Shown here: one piece after another, positions 47,575-58,122 of the stretch
Position numbering within the stretch: the first letter of the stretch is position 1
Layout of the letters: each line of letters begins with the position of its first letter
Source of the DNA: Pseudomonas schmalbachii
Lineage (GTDB): Bacteria; Pseudomonadota; Gammaproteobacteria; Pseudomonadales; Pseudomonadaceae
DNA length: 64,000 nt
Reading direction: 5' to 3'
Assembly (NCBI RefSeq): GCF_017589465.1
Contig: NZ_JAELYA010000001.1
Coordinates: 1,054,001 to 1,118,000, forward strand
Position numbers and translations under genes: made by a program
The notes under the pieces: generated by a model
The model's input: the letters and a program-made list of their open reading frames with translations, nothing else
The model's database searches: none
What the model was told of the DNA's origin: nothing

Positions 47575-48573
47575 TTAGTGTTTTATCAACGACTCGGCCA
47601 AGCCCACGGCATTCAGCGCCGCACCTTTTCGCACGTTATCAGACACAATCCACAAATTGAGTTCGCACGGGTCATCGATGCCGTTTCGCACGCGCCCGAC
47701 GTAGACGACATCCTGCCCCAGGGCATCGCCAATCACCGTCGGATAGTCGTCCTCGACCAGCTCGATACCGCTCGCCGCGTCCAGAGCACTGCGCACTGCA
47801 TCCAGCGCCACCGGTGCGGTCGAGCGCAGAGTGACGCTCAATGTATCGCCGAAGAATACCGGCGCCAGCACGCAACTGGCACTCACGCGTCCCGCCAGTT
47901 CGGGGAACAGCTGCCCCACTTCGCACACCAGACGCCGCTCGATGGACACATGCCCCTCCCCGTCTGCCTCACCGACCTGGCCAAGCATATTGAAGGCGAA
48001 CTGCCGGTCCAGCAGGCGTGGCTCTACGGGGCGGGCGTTGAGCAATTCGGAGGTTTGCCGTGCCAGTTCCTGTACGCCTTCACGCCCAAGCGCAGACGCC
48101 GACAGGCAGGCGGTAACCACAAGCCTTTCGAAAGACACATGCGCTCGCAGCGCCGCCAGCACTTCGGCAAGCTCGGCAGCCGGCGCACAAGGCACCGCGA
48201 ACAGCGTCGGGACGGACAGATCGCCGGCCGGCGGATTGACCGCCACCTGCGCCAGCGTCGCCTGGCCGGCAGCGAAGGCGCCACTCAGGTCGATGACGCT
48301 GCAGCCCGCCGCCAGCGCCCGCGGCGCCTGCTCAAGGGAAACATCCGCCGCCACGGAGAAGAACGCCAGCCTGATCGTGGAGAAATCGAAGCCGGCAACA
48401 TCGCGAACCCGCAGATTGCGTCCGCGGAACGGCAGCGTCTTGCCGATGTTGTCACCGCTGGCCAGCAGGTGGAGATCGCCAATGGGGAATTCGCGCTCTT
48501 CGAGCAATTCGACCAGAGCCTCGCCCTGGAGGCCGGTAGCGCCCACTACGGCGATGTCGAAGGTTTCAGCCAT
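47575..48573 (-). CDS. Aspartate-semialdehyde dehydrogenase-like protein (Usg-type paralogue)
   Basis: Asd paralogue of 332 residues next to true asd. Start ATG at 48573 (MAETFDIAVVGATGLQGEAL). The Rossmann GATGLQGEAL is present. The catalytic-cysteine position is retained (Cys129) but in the context VPCAPAAE instead of the usual PNCST, and the residues normally around substrate are changed (TACLSASALGREG). It is probably catalytically weak or inactive as ASADH. Same gene order (asd, Usg-type paralogue, fimV) as in P. aeruginosa. Confidence 0.88.
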   Translation of the reverse strand: MAETFDIAVVGATGLQGEALVELLEEREFPIGDLHLLASGDNIGKTLPFRGRNLRVRDVAGFDFSTIRLAFFSVAADVSLEQAPRALAAGCSVIDLSGAFAAGQATLAQVAVNPPAGDLSVPTLFAVPCAPAAELAEVLAALRAHVSFERLVVTACLSASALGREGVQELARQTSELLNARPVEPRLLDRQFAFNMLGQVGEADGEGHVSIERRLVCEVGQLFPELAGRVSASCVLAPVFFGDTLSVTLRSTAPVALDAVRSALDAASGIELVEDDYPTVIGDALGQDVVYVGRVRNGIDDPCELNLWIVSDNVRKGAALNAVGLAESLIKH

Positions 48574-48693
48574 GCACTTCTCGGTATTGGTGGGAAACAG
48601 GCTGAGCACTTTACTTTCCGCCCATGCCTCAGGCAATTGCAGCCACATCGTGCCGCAACGACTGCACGACGAGAAAAACGCGATCGCGGAAAG

Positions 48694-48721
48694 AACGACG
48701 CCGGCTCAAGGCCGGCGTCGT
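48694..48721 (-). terminator. Terminator after asd
   Basis: Perfect 11-bp stem ACGACGCCGGC/GCCGGCGTCGT with a 5-nt-range loop; on the minus strand it is followed by TTCTTTCC. It lies 9 nt beyond the asd stop. Confidence 0.75.
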
Positions 48722-48729
48722 CGGGTGGA

Positions 48730-49842
48730 TCAGCGCTCCAGCAGGATGCGCAGCATGCGCCGCAGCGGCTCCGCCGCGCCCCACAGCAGCTGGTCGCCGA
48801 CGGTGAAGGCGCCGAGGTACTGCGAGCCCATGTTCAGCTTGCGCAGACGGCCCACCGGTACGCTCAGGGTGCCGGTGACGGCAGCCGGGGTCAGTTCGCG
48901 CATGCTGATGTCGCGCTGGTTGGGGATCAGCTTGACCCACGGGTTGTGCTGGCTGATCAGACCTTCGATGTCGGTCAGCGGCACGTCCTTGTTCAGCTTG
49001 ATGGTCAGCGCCTGGCTGTGGCAGCGCATGGCGCCGATGCGCACGCAGATGCCATCGACCGGGATCGGGCTCTTGAAGCGGCCGAGGATCTTGTTGGTTT
49101 CCGCCTGGCCTTTCCACTCTTCGCGGCTCTGGCCGTTCGGCAGTTCCTTGTCGATCCACGGGATCAGGCTGCCGGCCAACGGCACGCCGAAATGCTCGGA
49201 GGGCATGGCGTCGCTGCGGATGGCCTCGGCGACCTTGCGGTCGATATCCAGGATGGCGCTGGACGGATTGGCCAGGTCATCGGCCACGCTGGCGTTGATG
49301 GCGCCCATCTGCTTGATCAGCTCGCGCATGTTCTGCGCGCCGGCACCGGAAGCGGCCTGGTAGGTCATGGCGCTCATCCACTCGACCAGACCGGCCTCGA
49401 ACAGGCCGCCCAGGGCCATCAGCATCAGGCTGACGGTGCAGTTGCCGCCGATGTAGTTCTTGGCGCCGGCGTCCAGCGACTGGTCGATCACCTTGCGGTT
49501 CACCGGGTCGAGGACGATCACCGCGTCATCCTGCATGCGCAGGCTGGAGGCGGCGTCGATCCAGTAGCCCTGCCAGCCGGCTTCGCGCAGCTTGGGGAAG
49601 ACTTCATTGGTGTAGTCGCCGCCCTGGCAGGTCAGGATGACGTCGAGGGTCTTCAGTTCCTCGATGCTGTAGGCGTCCTTCAGCGGGGCAATATCCTTGC
49701 CGATTGCCGGGCCTTCGCCGCCAACATTGGAGGTGGTGAAGAACACCGGCTCGATCAGGTCGAAGTCCCGCTCTTCCAGCATACGCTGCATGAGTACGGA
49801 GCCCACCATCCCACGCCAACCGATCAGACCTACACGCTTCAT
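48730..49842 (-). CDS. asd: Aspartate-semialdehyde dehydrogenase
   Basis: Reduces aspartyl phosphate to the semialdehyde for lysine, threonine, methionine and diaminopimelate. It has 370 residues. NADP site [20 protein letters not shown], catalytic Cys135 in [16 protein letters not shown], histidine in [14 protein letters not shown]. Length and motifs fit the gamma-proteobacterial Asd. Confidence 0.97.
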   Translation of the reverse strand: MKRVGLIGWRGMVGSVLMQRMLEERDFDLIEPVFFTTSNVGGEGPAIGKDIAPLKDAYSIEELKTLDVILTCQGGDYTNEVFPKLREAGWQGYWIDAASSLRMQDDAVIVLDPVNRKVIDQSLDAGAKNYIGGNCTVSLMLMALGGLFEAGLVEWMSAMTYQAASGAGAQNMRELIKQMGAINASVADDLANPSSAILDIDRKVAEAIRSDAMPSEHFGVPLAGSLIPWIDKELPNGQSREEWKGQAETNKILGRFKSPIPVDGICVRIGAMRCHSQALTIKLNKDVPLTDIEGLISQHNPWVKLIPNQRDISMRELTPAAVTGTLSVPVGRLRKLNMGSQYLGAFTVGDQLLWGAAEPLRRMLRILLER

Positions 49843-49909
49843 CGCTACTACACCTTCGAATAAGTAGTGGATCGCCGCCCCTTCATCCGAGGCGGGCGAA
49901 CCGGAGAGA

Positions 49910-50992
<1,083 letters not shown>

Positions 50993-51035
50993 GCTTTCCT
51001 CTCAAATACGGCGCAACCGGCGCCGCAGCGAATGA

Positions 51036-51800
51036 TCAACGCTCGGCCCAGAGCACCAGCACATCGGTACTGAAGGAGCCGTCGTCGGCAATCTCGAAAT
51101 ACTCGCGGACTTCCTCGCCCACGGAAACCTGCAATGCCCTGATCGCGTCACGCATCACCTGCGGCGTACGCATGCGCTCGACCCAGGACTGGAACTCCAG
51201 ACGCAGGCGCTGGCGTTTGCAGGCCGTCACCGCCAGGCCGGCCTCGCCGACCAGGCGCGTCCACTCGGACGGCGAATAATCGCGCACATGACTGGTATCG
51301 CGCAGCACTTCCACTGACTGCAGATGGGTATCCAGCAGCGGCAGGCCTGGCGCGACCACGTCGATGAACGCCGCCACGCCACCCGGCTTGAGCACACGGC
51401 GCACTTCGCGCAGCGCCTGGCCGACATCCCGCCAGTGGTGCGCGGAATAGCGGCTGAAGACGAAATCGAACTCGCCACCGGCGAACGGCAGGCGCTCCGC
51501 CACACCCTGCTCGGTGCGGATGTTGTCCAGGCCACGCTCGGCGGCGGCCGAGGCCACCACATCGAGCATTTCGGCCGACAGGTCATAGGCGATGACCTCG
51601 CCGGCCAACGGCGCGACGTGGAAGCTCACATGCCCTGCCCCACAGCCCAGATCCAGCACCCGGGCCCCGGAAGTCGCCGACAGTCGCTCGCGCAGTTGGG
51701 CGAATTCCTCGCCCTGGGCGTGCACGGTACTGCTCAGATAGGCGGATGCCTGGGCGCCGAATTGGCGCTGGACCACCTGTTCATGGCGACTTTCGCTCAT
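51036..51800 (-). CDS. Class I SAM-dependent methyltransferase
   Basis: Methyltransferase of 254 residues from the ATG at 51800 (MSESRHEQVVQRQFG), with AGAGGAG upstream. SAM-binding motif I VLDLGCGAGHVSFHV, acidic residue in VIAYDLSAEML, and FSRYSAHHW with LREVRRVLKPGG. The fold is of the UbiE/YcgJ type. It sits between leuD and leuB as in P. aeruginosa. Substrate unknown. Confidence 0.9.
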   Translation of the reverse strand: MSESRHEQVVQRQFGAQASAYLSSTVHAQGEEFAQLRERLSATSGARVLDLGCGAGHVSFHVAPLAGEVIAYDLSAEMLDVVASAAAERGLDNIRTEQGVAERLPFAGGEFDFVFSRYSAHHWRDVGQALREVRRVLKPGGVAAFIDVVAPGLPLLDTHLQSVEVLRDTSHVRDYSPSEWTRLVGEAGLAVTACKRQRLRLEFQSWVERMRTPQVMRDAIRALQVSVGEEVREYFEIADDGSFSTDVLVLWAER

Positions 51801-51848
51801 GTTGCGCTCCTCTGGGGGCAAGGGCCTCGGCTATCGAGGCCTCGGGTT

Positions 51849-52493
51849 TCAGGCGTCGCGGAACAACCAGGGCTGACGCTTGCGGTAATCGCCTTCGAAA
51901 CCACGAATGGCGTCGGCGTCCTGCAGGGTCAGGCCGATATCGTCCAGGCCGTTGAGCAGACAGTGCTTGCGGAACGCATCCACTTCGAAGCTGTACTGCT
52001 TGCCATCCGGGCGGGTCACGGTCTGCGCAGCCAGATCGACGGTGAGCTGGTAGCCCTCGGTGGCTTCGCACTGCTGGAACAGTTCGTCGACTTCCTCGTC
52101 CTTCAGGATGATCGGCAGCAGGCCGTTCTTGAAGCTGTTGTTGAAGAAGATGTCGGCGAAGCTCGGCGCGATCACGGTGCGGAAACCGTACTCGTCCAGC
52201 GCCCACGGCGCGTGCTCGCGGGAGGAGCCGCAGCCGAAGTTCTCGCGGGCCAGCAGCACACTGGCGCCCTGGAAGCGCGGGAAGTTCAGCACGAAATCCT
52301 TGTTGATCGGACGCTTGGAGTTGTCCTGGTTCGGCTGGCCGACGTCCAGGTAGCGCCACTCGTCGAACAGGTTCGGGCCGAAGCCGGTGCGCTTGATCGA
52401 CTTGAGGAATTGCTTGGGAATGATCTGGTCGGTGTCGACGTTGGCGCGGTCGAGCGGCGCAACGAGACCGGTGTGTTGGGTAAAGGCTTTCAT
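51849..52493 (-). CDS. leuD: 3-isopropylmalate dehydratase small subunit LeuD
   Basis: Small subunit of isopropylmalate isomerase. It has 214 residues from the ATG at 52493 ([20 protein letters not shown]). Substrate-side motif [15 protein letters not shown] and [13 protein letters not shown] are present. Starts 11 nt after leuC. Confidence 0.97.
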   Translation of the reverse strand: MKAFTQHTGLVAPLDRANVDTDQIIPKQFLKSIKRTGFGPNLFDEWRYLDVGQPNQDNSKRPINKDFVLNFPRFQGASVLLARENFGCGSSREHAPWALDEYGFRTVIAPSFADIFFNNSFKNGLLPIILKDEEVDELFQQCEATEGYQLTVDLAAQTVTRPDGKQYSFEVDAFRKHCLLNGLDDIGLTLQDADAIRGFEGDYRKRQPWLFRDA

Positions 52494-52504
52494 GTTCGGT
52501 CTCC

Positions 52505-53932
52505 TCAGGCCTGCATCAATTCGCGTACGTCGATGAATCGACCGGTAACGGCAGCCGCAGCGGCCATCGCCGGGCTGACCAGATGGGTGCGCCCGCCGGC
52601 GCCCTGGCGGCCTTCGAAGTTGCGGTTGGAGGTGGACGCACAGTGCTCGCCACTCTCCAGGCGATCCGGGTTCATCGCCAGGCACATGGAGCAGCCCGGC
52701 TCACGCCATTCGAAACCGGCCTCGATGAAGATCTTGTCCAGGCCTTCCTGCTCGGCCTGCGCCTTGACCAGACCGGAGCCCGGCACCACCAGCGCCTGCT
52801 TGACGGTCGCGGCGACCTTGCGGCCCTTGGCCACTTCGGCGGCGGCGCGCAGGTCTTCGATCCGCGAGTTGGTGCAGGAACCGATGAATACACGGTCCAG
52901 CTGGATATCGGTGATCGCCTGGTTGGCGGTCAGACCCATGTACTTGAGGGCGCGGACGATGGAGTCGCGCTTGACCGGATCGGCTTCTACGGCCGGGTCC
53001 GGCACGTTCTGGTCGACGGCCAGGACCATTTCCGGCGAAGTGCCCCAGCTGACCTGCGGCTTGATGTCCTCGGCACGCAGTTCGACCACGGTATCGAAGT
53101 GCGCGTCGGCATCGGAAACCAGGTCCTTCCAGGCTTCCACAGCCTTGTCCCAGTCGGCGCCTTTCGGTGCGAACGGGCGGCCTTCGACGTAGGCGATGGT
53201 CTTCTCGTCGCACGCCACCATGCCGACGCGTGCACCGGCCTCGATGGACATGTTGCAGATGGTCATGCGGCCTTCCATCGACAGGTCGCGGATGGCGCTG
53301 CCGGCGAACTCCAGCGCGTGGCCGTTGCCACCGGCGGTGCCGATCTTGCCGATCACGGCGAGCACGATGTCCTTGGCGGTGACGCCGAACGGCAGGGTGC
53401 CTTCCACGCGCACCTGCATGTTCTTCATCTTCTTCGCCACCAGGCACTGGGTCGCCAGCACATGCTCGACTTCGGAAGTACCGATGCCGTGTGCCAGCGC
53501 ACCGAAGGCGCCGTGGGTGGAAGTGTGCGAGTCGCCACAAACCACGGTCATGCCCGGCAGGGTCGCGCCCTGCTCCGGGCCGACCACGTGGACGATGCCC
53601 TGGCGCACGTCGTTCATCTTGAATTCGAGGATGCCGAAGTCATCGCAGTTCTCATCCAGAGTCTGGACCTGGATGCGCGAAACTTCGTCGGCGATGGCCT
53701 CAAGGCCGCCCTTGCGCTCGGCCTGGGTGGTCGGCACGTTGTGGTCCGGGGTGGCGATGTTGGCATCGATGCGCCACGGCTTGCGCCCGGCCAGACGCAG
53801 CCCCTCGAAGGCCTGCGGCGAGGTCACTTCGTGGAGGATGTGGCGATCGATGTAGATCAGCGACGAACCATCGTCACGGCGCTTGACCTCATGCATTTCC
53901 CAGAGCTTGTCGTACAGCGTTTTGCCGGCCAT
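52505..53932 (-). CDS. leuC: 3-isopropylmalate dehydratase large subunit LeuC
   Basis: Large aconitase-like subunit of isopropylmalate isomerase, carrying a [4Fe-4S] cluster. It has 475 residues from the ATG at 53932 ([16 protein letters not shown]). Cluster cysteines lie in [13 protein letters not shown] and [29 protein letters not shown] is typical. Divergent from a LysR gene with a palindromic site between them. Confidence 0.97.
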   Translation of the reverse strand: MAGKTLYDKLWEMHEVKRRDDGSSLIYIDRHILHEVTSPQAFEGLRLAGRKPWRIDANIATPDHNVPTTQAERKGGLEAIADEVSRIQVQTLDENCDDFGILEFKMNDVRQGIVHVVGPEQGATLPGMTVVCGDSHTSTHGAFGALAHGIGTSEVEHVLATQCLVAKKMKNMQVRVEGTLPFGVTAKDIVLAVIGKIGTAGGNGHALEFAGSAIRDLSMEGRMTICNMSIEAGARVGMVACDEKTIAYVEGRPFAPKGADWDKAVEAWKDLVSDADAHFDTVVELRAEDIKPQVSWGTSPEMVLAVDQNVPDPAVEADPVKRDSIVRALKYMGLTANQAITDIQLDRVFIGSCTNSRIEDLRAAAEVAKGRKVAATVKQALVVPGSGLVKAQAEQEGLDKIFIEAGFEWREPGCSMCLAMNPDRLESGEHCASTSNRNFEGRQGAGGRTHLVSPAMAAAAAVTGRFIDVRELMQA

Positions 53933-54032
53933 CAGAGAATCCCTCATCAGCGTCTTTCTATGCCCTTAAGGCTTGTGGGGATGATGCTATGGCCAGACAG
54001 CAAATAACTCAAATTCATATTTTTTATCCAAA

Positions 54033-54051
54033 GCATTCCCGTACGGAATGC
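54033..54051. promoter_or_regulatory. LysR-type binding palindrome between leuC and the LysR gene
   Basis: GCATTCC-CGTAC-GGAATGC has perfect 7-nt arms and contains ATTCC-N5-GGAAT, a T-N11-A LysR motif. It lies 57 nt upstream of the LysR start and about 100 nt upstream of leuC, the usual place for control of both divergent genes. Confidence 0.7.
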
Positions 54052-54107
54052 GATCAGCTATAACCTTCCAACCTCGATTCCCGAAATTGCCGCCCGGAGC
54101 CGCCGCA

Positions 54108-54995
54108 ATGGACCTCACCAGCCTGAACACCTTCCTCGCCATCGCCGAATCCGGCAGCTTCTCCGAGGCCGGTGAACGCCTGCACCTGACCCAGCCGGCG
54201 GTGAGCAAGCGCATCGCGGCGCTGGAAAGCCAGCTCGGCGTGCGCCTGTTCGACCGCGTCGGCCGCGAAGTGAGCCTGACCGAGGCTGGCCGCGCCCTGC
54301 TCCCCCGCGCCTATCAGATCCTCAATGTGCTGGATGACACCCGCCGCGCGCTGGCCAACCTCAGCGGCGAAATCAGCGGGCAACTGGTTCTCGCCACCAG
54401 CCACCATATCGGCCTGCACCGCCTGCCGCCGCTGTTGCGCGCCTTCACCCGCGCACACCCGCAGGTGAAGCTGGATATCCAGTTCCTCGACTCCGAGGTG
54501 GCCTACGAGGAAATCCTTCATGGCCGCGCCGAACTGGCAGTGATCACCCTGGCGCCGGAAACCGCCGAACCGGTACGTGCCGTGCCGGTGTGGGACGATG
54601 CGCTGGATTTCGTCGCCGCACCGGAACACCCGCTGGCCCGCCAGGGCCCGGTGTTCCTCGCCGACGTGGCGAAACACCCTGCGGTCTTCCCCGGCGGCAA
54701 CACCTTCACCCACCACATCGTCCGCCGCATGTTCGAGGCTGAGGGGCTGACGCCGAACATCGGCATGAGCACCAACTATATGGAGACGATCAAGATGATG
54801 GTCTCCATCGGCCTGGCCTGGAGCGTGCTGCCGCGCACCATGCTCGACGACCAGGTGGTGCGCCTGCCGCTGCAGGACATCCAGCTCAGCCGCCAGCTCG
54901 GCTACATCCTGCATACCGAACGTACCCTTTCCAATGCCGCGCGGGCGTTCATGGCGTTGCTGGATGCGCAGGCGGTGGGCTTGATGCCACGGTAG
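54108..54995 (+). CDS. LysR family transcriptional regulator (divergent from leuC)
   Basis: LysR protein of 295 residues from the ATG at 54108 (MDLTSLNTFLAIAESGSFSE), with GGAG upstream; an earlier in-frame ATG would overlap the palindrome. HTH: AGERLHLTQPAVSKRIAALE. The substrate-binding domain is complete. Divergent position suggests control of leuCD or itself. The TAG stop codon lies within the opening GGTAGGTTG of a palindromic repeat. Confidence 0.92.
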   Translation: MDLTSLNTFLAIAESGSFSEAGERLHLTQPAVSKRIAALESQLGVRLFDRVGREVSLTEAGRALLPRAYQILNVLDDTRRALANLSGEISGQLVLATSHHIGLHRLPPLLRAFTRAHPQVKLDIQFLDSEVAYEEILHGRAELAVITLAPETAEPVRAVPVWDDALDFVAAPEHPLARQGPVFLADVAKHPAVFPGGNTFTHHIVRRMFEAEGLTPNIGMSTNYMETIKMMVSIGLAWSVLPRTMLDDQVVRLPLQDIQLSRQLGYILHTERTLSNAARAFMALLDAQAVGLMPR

Positions 54996-55069
54996 GTTGC
55001 GGCTGAGCTTGCGAAGCCCAACATTCACCACGCCGTTGGGCTTCGCTGCGCTCAGCGCCAACCTACGGT
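54991..55069. repeat. Diverged GTAGGTTG palindromic repeat
   Basis: GGTAGGTTGCGGCTGAGC at the left and GCTCAGCGCCAACCTACGG at the right, with GAAGCCCAACATT/GTTGGGCTTCG inside. A diverged member of the 75-bp family at 15131, 30024 and 56489. It contains the stop codon of the LysR gene. Confidence 0.8.
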
Positions 55070-55078
55070 GCGGAAACG

Positions 55079-55104
55079 ACAAGGGCGCCCGTGGGCGCCC
55101 TTGT
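55079..55104. terminator. Bidirectional terminator between LysR and ibpA
   Basis: ACAAGGGCGCCC-GT-GGGCGCCCTTGT, a 12-bp perfect stem in the convergent gap; T runs are short, so termination strength is uncertain. Confidence 0.65.
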
Positions 55105-55119
55105 CCTGGCAATGGCTTG

Positions 55120-55566
55120 TCAGCCTTCCAGCGCCGGCTGCTGGCCGTTGATGGCGATCCGTTTGGGCTTGGCTTCTTCCGGAACGATGCGCACCAGTTC
55201 GACGCTCAGCAGGCCGTGGTTCAGCGCCGCGCCCTTGACCTCGATATGGTCGGCAAGGCGGAACGACAGCTTGAAGGCACGCTGGGCAATCCCCTGGTGC
55301 AGGTAAGTGACGTCATCGGAAACCCTCTCGCGCCGACCACCGCTGACAGTCAGCACACCACGCTCGACCTGAAGGTCGAGGTCCTCCTCCTGCAAGCCGG
55401 CAACGGCGATGACGATACGATACTGGTCGTCGCCATGCTTCTCGACGTTGTAGGGAGGATAGGAGCTGCCGGTTTCATTGCGCAGGGCCGACTCGAAGAG
55501 GTCGTTGAAACGGTCGAAGCCAACGGAATGACGGAACAGCGGAGCGAGGGAAAATGCATTGCTCAT
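55120..55566 (-). CDS. ibpA: Small heat-shock protein IbpA (Hsp20 family)
   Basis: ATP-independent holdase of 148 residues that binds aggregating proteins. The alpha-crystallin domain spans about residues 38-130 (YRIVIAVAGLQEEDLDLQVE and GAALNHGLLSVELVR), and the C-terminal I-x-I oligomerisation motif is KRIAI. Strong heat regulation is expected from the upstream sigma-32 promoter and the ROSE-type leader (separate entries). Confidence 0.95.
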   Translation of the reverse strand: MSNAFSLAPLFRHSVGFDRFNDLFESALRNETGSSYPPYNVEKHGDDQYRIVIAVAGLQEEDLDLQVERGVLTVSGGRRERVSDDVTYLHQGIAQRAFKLSFRLADHIEVKGAALNHGLLSVELVRIVPEEAKPKRIAINGQQPALEG

Positions 55567-55649
55567 GGCGAATCTCCTGAATAATCAGCAAGTTTTCTAG
55601 AGCCTGTCAGCAGGACTCTGGCGTGGGACCCGACTTCGGCATCCCACAA
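55567..55649 (-). ncRNA. ROSE-type RNA thermometer in the ibpA leader
   Basis: The 83-nt leader folds into successive hairpins on the minus strand. One is GTGGGA...TCCCAC (55623-55647), a second is AGAGTCCTG-CTGA-CAGGCTCT (about 55600-55618). The last has TTGCTG (in CTTGCTGATTATTC) facing the Shine-Dalgarno CAGGAGA (about 55570-55592). A TTGCT-type anti-SD with an unpaired G facing AGGAG next to the start codon is the diagnostic of ROSE elements known from Pseudomonas ibpA genes. The fold was inspected by eye. Confidence 0.75.
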
Positions 55650-55655
55650 CCCTAC

Positions 55656-55683
55656 AGATAGGGACTACGTAAACCATTTCAAC
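55656..55683 (-). promoter_or_regulatory. Sigma-32 heat-shock promoter of ibpA
   Basis: Minus strand GTTGAAA (55683-55677), 13-nt spacer, CCCTATCT (55663-55656), close to the RpoH consensus CTTGAAA-N12to14-CCCCATNT. The predicted start lies near 55649. Confidence 0.8.
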
Positions 55684-55714
55684 CCTGCCGTTCATCCGCC
55701 AGGAGGAAACACCG

Positions 55715-56461
55715 ATGGACAAGGTCATGCTGATCACCGGAGCCAGCCGTGGCATCGGCGCAGCCACCGCACTGCTCGCCGCCGAGCGCGGCTATGCCGT
55801 CGGCATCAACTATCGCAACCAGCGCGAAGCTGCCGAGGCGCTGGTGCGGCAGATCGAAAGCCGCGGCGGGCGCGCAGTGGCGATCGCGGCCGATGTCGCC
55901 AGCGAGGAAGACGTGGTGCGGATGTTCCGCGAGCTGGACCAGACCCTCGGGCGCCTCGATGTACTGGTCAACAACGCCGGAATACTGGAAACGCAGATGC
56001 GCGTGGAAAACATGGATGCCGACCGCCTGCAGCGAGTCCTCGCCGTCAACGTCACCGGCAGCTTCCTCTGCGCCCGCGAGGCGCTCAAGCGCATGTCGAC
56101 CCGCCACGGCGGCAAGGGCGGGAGCATCATCAACGTCTCCTCGATGGCTTCGCGCCTCGGCTCGCCCAACGAGTACGTCGACTACGCCGCCGCCAAGGGC
56201 GCCATCGACAGCATGACCATCGGCCTGGCCAAGGAAGTGGCCGCCGAGGGCGTTCGCGTGAATGCCGTGCGGCCAGGACTGATCAATACCGAAATCCATG
56301 CCAGCGGCGGCGAGCCGGGACGCGTCGAGCGGCTGAAGAGCGGTGTGCCGCTGGGGCGCGGCGGCGAGCCGGAGGAAGTGGCGCGGGCGATCCTGTGGCT
56401 GGCCTCGGACGAAGCGTCCTACACCACCGGCGGATTCATCGACGTCAGTGGCGGGCGCTGA
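55715..56461 (+). CDS. SDR family oxidoreductase (glucose/3-oxoacyl reductase-like)
   Basis: Short-chain dehydrogenase of 248 residues. NAD(P) motif TGASRGIGAATALLA, NNAGILE, catalytic serine in INVSSMASRLGSPNEYVD, and YAAAKGA with VRPGLINTEIH. A ribosome site GGAGGAAA precedes the ATG at 55715. The substrate is unknown; divergent from the ibpA leader, with about 30 nt of shared upstream region. Confidence 0.92.
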   Translation: MDKVMLITGASRGIGAATALLAAERGYAVGINYRNQREAAEALVRQIESRGGRAVAIAADVASEEDVVRMFRELDQTLGRLDVLVNNAGILETQMRVENMDADRLQRVLAVNVTGSFLCAREALKRMSTRHGGKGGSIINVSSMASRLGSPNEYVDYAAAKGAIDSMTIGLAKEVAAEGVRVNAVRPGLINTEIHASGGEPGRVERLKSGVPLGRGGEPEEVARAILWLASDEASYTTGGFIDVSGGR

Positions 56462-56488
56462 CATCCCTCCACGGGCTGCAATGCCCAC

Positions 56489-56617
56489 CGTAGGTTGGCG
56501 CTGAGCAACGCGAAGCCCAACATCGCCATCGTTGGGCTTCACTGCGTTCAGCACCAACCTACGCGGATTCTGGCCCAGCCACGTAGTTACGCAGGATGCA
56601 AGATAGTTGCTCCTACG
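56489..56617 (-). repeat. Composite repeat, copy C (75-bp unit plus GTAGGAGCAACT half-element)
   Basis: 56489-56563 is, base by base, the reverse complement of the 75-bp unit at 15131 and 30024. Beyond it, read on the minus strand, lie GTGGCTGGGCCAGAAT and CGTAGGAGCAACTATCTTGC with ATCCTGCG, the same order as copy B. Ends two nt before the dusC stop codon. Confidence 0.87.
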
Positions 56618-56618
56618 A

Positions 56619-57584
56619 TCAGGCTGCCCGCTCTTCCAGACGCTCGCCAAGCAGCAACTGATCGAGCCGCTCGCAATCGCTCTCGCGACGCACCACGGTG
56701 AACAGCTCCACCGCCTCCGGATAGCTGCGAGTGAGCATGCCCAGCCACTGCTTCAGGCGGCCAGGCGCGTAGCGCGGTGCCAGCTTGTTCCGCGCCTGGC
56801 GCCAGAAATCGCGCAGCAGCGGCAGGCAATCGGCCCAGGGCATTTCCTCGACCTGACGGCCATCGCGCCAGGCGGCGATCTGCCGCGCCAGGTCCGGCCG
56901 GGATACCAGGCCTCGGCCGAGCATGATGTCCTCGACACCGCTGATCTCGCGGCAGCGCAGGTAATCGGCGAGCGTCCAGACCTCGCCATTGGCGAACACC
57001 GGCACGCGCACCGCCTCGGCGACGCGCGCCACCCACTCCCAATGCGCCGGCGGCTTGTAGCCGTCGACCTTGGTCCGCGCATGCACCACCACATGCGCCG
57101 CGCCGCCGTCCGCCAGCGCCCGCGCGCAATCCAGCGCGCCATCCGGGCTGTCGTAACCGAGACGCATCTTCGCAGTCACCGGAATCGCCGCAGGCACCGC
57201 CCGGCGCACCGTCTCGATGATCGAGTGCATCAGCTCCGGCTCCTTCAGCAACACCGCACCACCTCGCGAGCGATTCACCGTCTTGGCCGGGCAGCCGAAA
57301 TTCAGGTCGATCACCGGCGCGCCCAGTTCGCAGGCAAGCACGGCGTTCTCCGCCAGGCATTGCGGATCGGAACCGAGCAGTTGCACACGCATCGGCGTTC
57401 CGGCGCGCGTGCGGCTGCCCTCTTCCAGTTCGGGGGCGAACTGCAGGAACGCCGACGGCGGCAGAAGCCGGTCATTGATGCGGATGAATTCGGTAACGCA
57501 CCAGTCGATGCCGCCGACGCGAGTCAGCACATCGCGGAGGATGTCGTCTACCAGCCCCTCCATGGGGGCAAGGGCGATTTGCAC
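56619..57584 (-). CDS. dusC: tRNA-dihydrouridine(16) synthase DusC
   Basis: FMN enzyme reducing uridine 16 of tRNA. It has 321 residues from the GTG at 57584 ([20 protein letters not shown]), with GAGG upstream; the open frame beyond does not resemble Dus. FMN and catalytic motifs: [32 protein letters not shown] (catalytic cysteine), HARTKVDGY, and [11 protein letters not shown] with [12 protein letters not shown]. Confidence 0.93.
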   Translation of the reverse strand: MQIALAPMEGLVDDILRDVLTRVGGIDWCVTEFIRINDRLLPPSAFLQFAPELEEGSRTRAGTPMRVQLLGSDPQCLAENAVLACELGAPVIDLNFGCPAKTVNRSRGGAVLLKEPELMHSIIETVRRAVPAAIPVTAKMRLGYDSPDGALDCARALADGGAAHVVVHARTKVDGYKPPAHWEWVARVAEAVRVPVFANGEVWTLADYLRCREISGVEDIMLGRGLVSRPDLARQIAAWRDGRQVEEMPWADCLPLLRDFWRQARNKLAPRYAPGRLKQWLGMLTRSYPEAVELFTVVRRESDCERLDQLLLGERLEERAA

Positions 57585-57672
57585 GGGAGCCGCGCCTCGA
57601 AACACTGAAGGCCGCGGATTGTAGGAAAAGCGCCGCCCGGAGCAAAGCGCCGGGCGACGGATCATGCAGGAG

Positions 57673-58122
57673 TCAAAGAGCCTCGGCGGAGTCCGGCAGC
57701 AACGCCTTACCGTAACCCTCGATGAATTCCACCGGCATGCGCTTCGGCCTGCCGCTGGAAAGTTCGATGCAGACGAAGGTGGTCTGCGCCCGCAGCAAGG
57801 TGGCGGCATCGCTGGGACGGATCAGCTGGAAGTGCCGCTTCATCCGCAGGCGCTGGTCCGACTCGACGATCCAGGTGCCCATCTGCAGCTCCTCGCCCTC
57901 GTATGCCGCCATCAGATAGTCGATCTCATGGCGAACCACCGCCATGGCGCGGTCCAGGCGCCGGTATTCGACCAGATCCAGGCCCAGGCTCTGCGAGTGA
58001 CGCCAGGCGCAGCGTTCGAGCCAACTGACGTAGACGGCATTGTTGGCATGGCCCAGGCCGTCGATGTCCTCGGCCTTGACCTCGATGTCGATCACGAACG
58101 GATCGGGAATTTCCCAGCTCAT
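57673..58122 (-). CDS. Acyl-CoA thioesterase, YbgC/4-hydroxybenzoyl-CoA type
   Basis: Hotdog-fold thioesterase of 149 residues. The active-site aspartate region [20 protein letters not shown] is typical of the 4HBT/YbgC family, followed by [18 protein letters not shown]. The start ATG at 58122 overlaps the eda stop by four bases. The substrate is unknown. Confidence 0.9.
   Translation of the reverse strand: MSWEIPDPFVIDIEVKAEDIDGLGHANNAVYVSWLERCAWRHSQSLGLDLVEYRRLDRAMAVVRHEIDYLMAAYEGEELQMGTWIVESDQRLRMKRHFQLIRPSDAATLLRAQTTFVCIELSSGRPKRMPVEFIEGYGKALLPDSAEAL

Noticed and set aside
53933-54107. Leucine attenuator peptide upstream of leuC
   Set aside because: No small frame with a run of leucine codons and no terminator/antiterminator pair was recognised; a LysR site is present instead.
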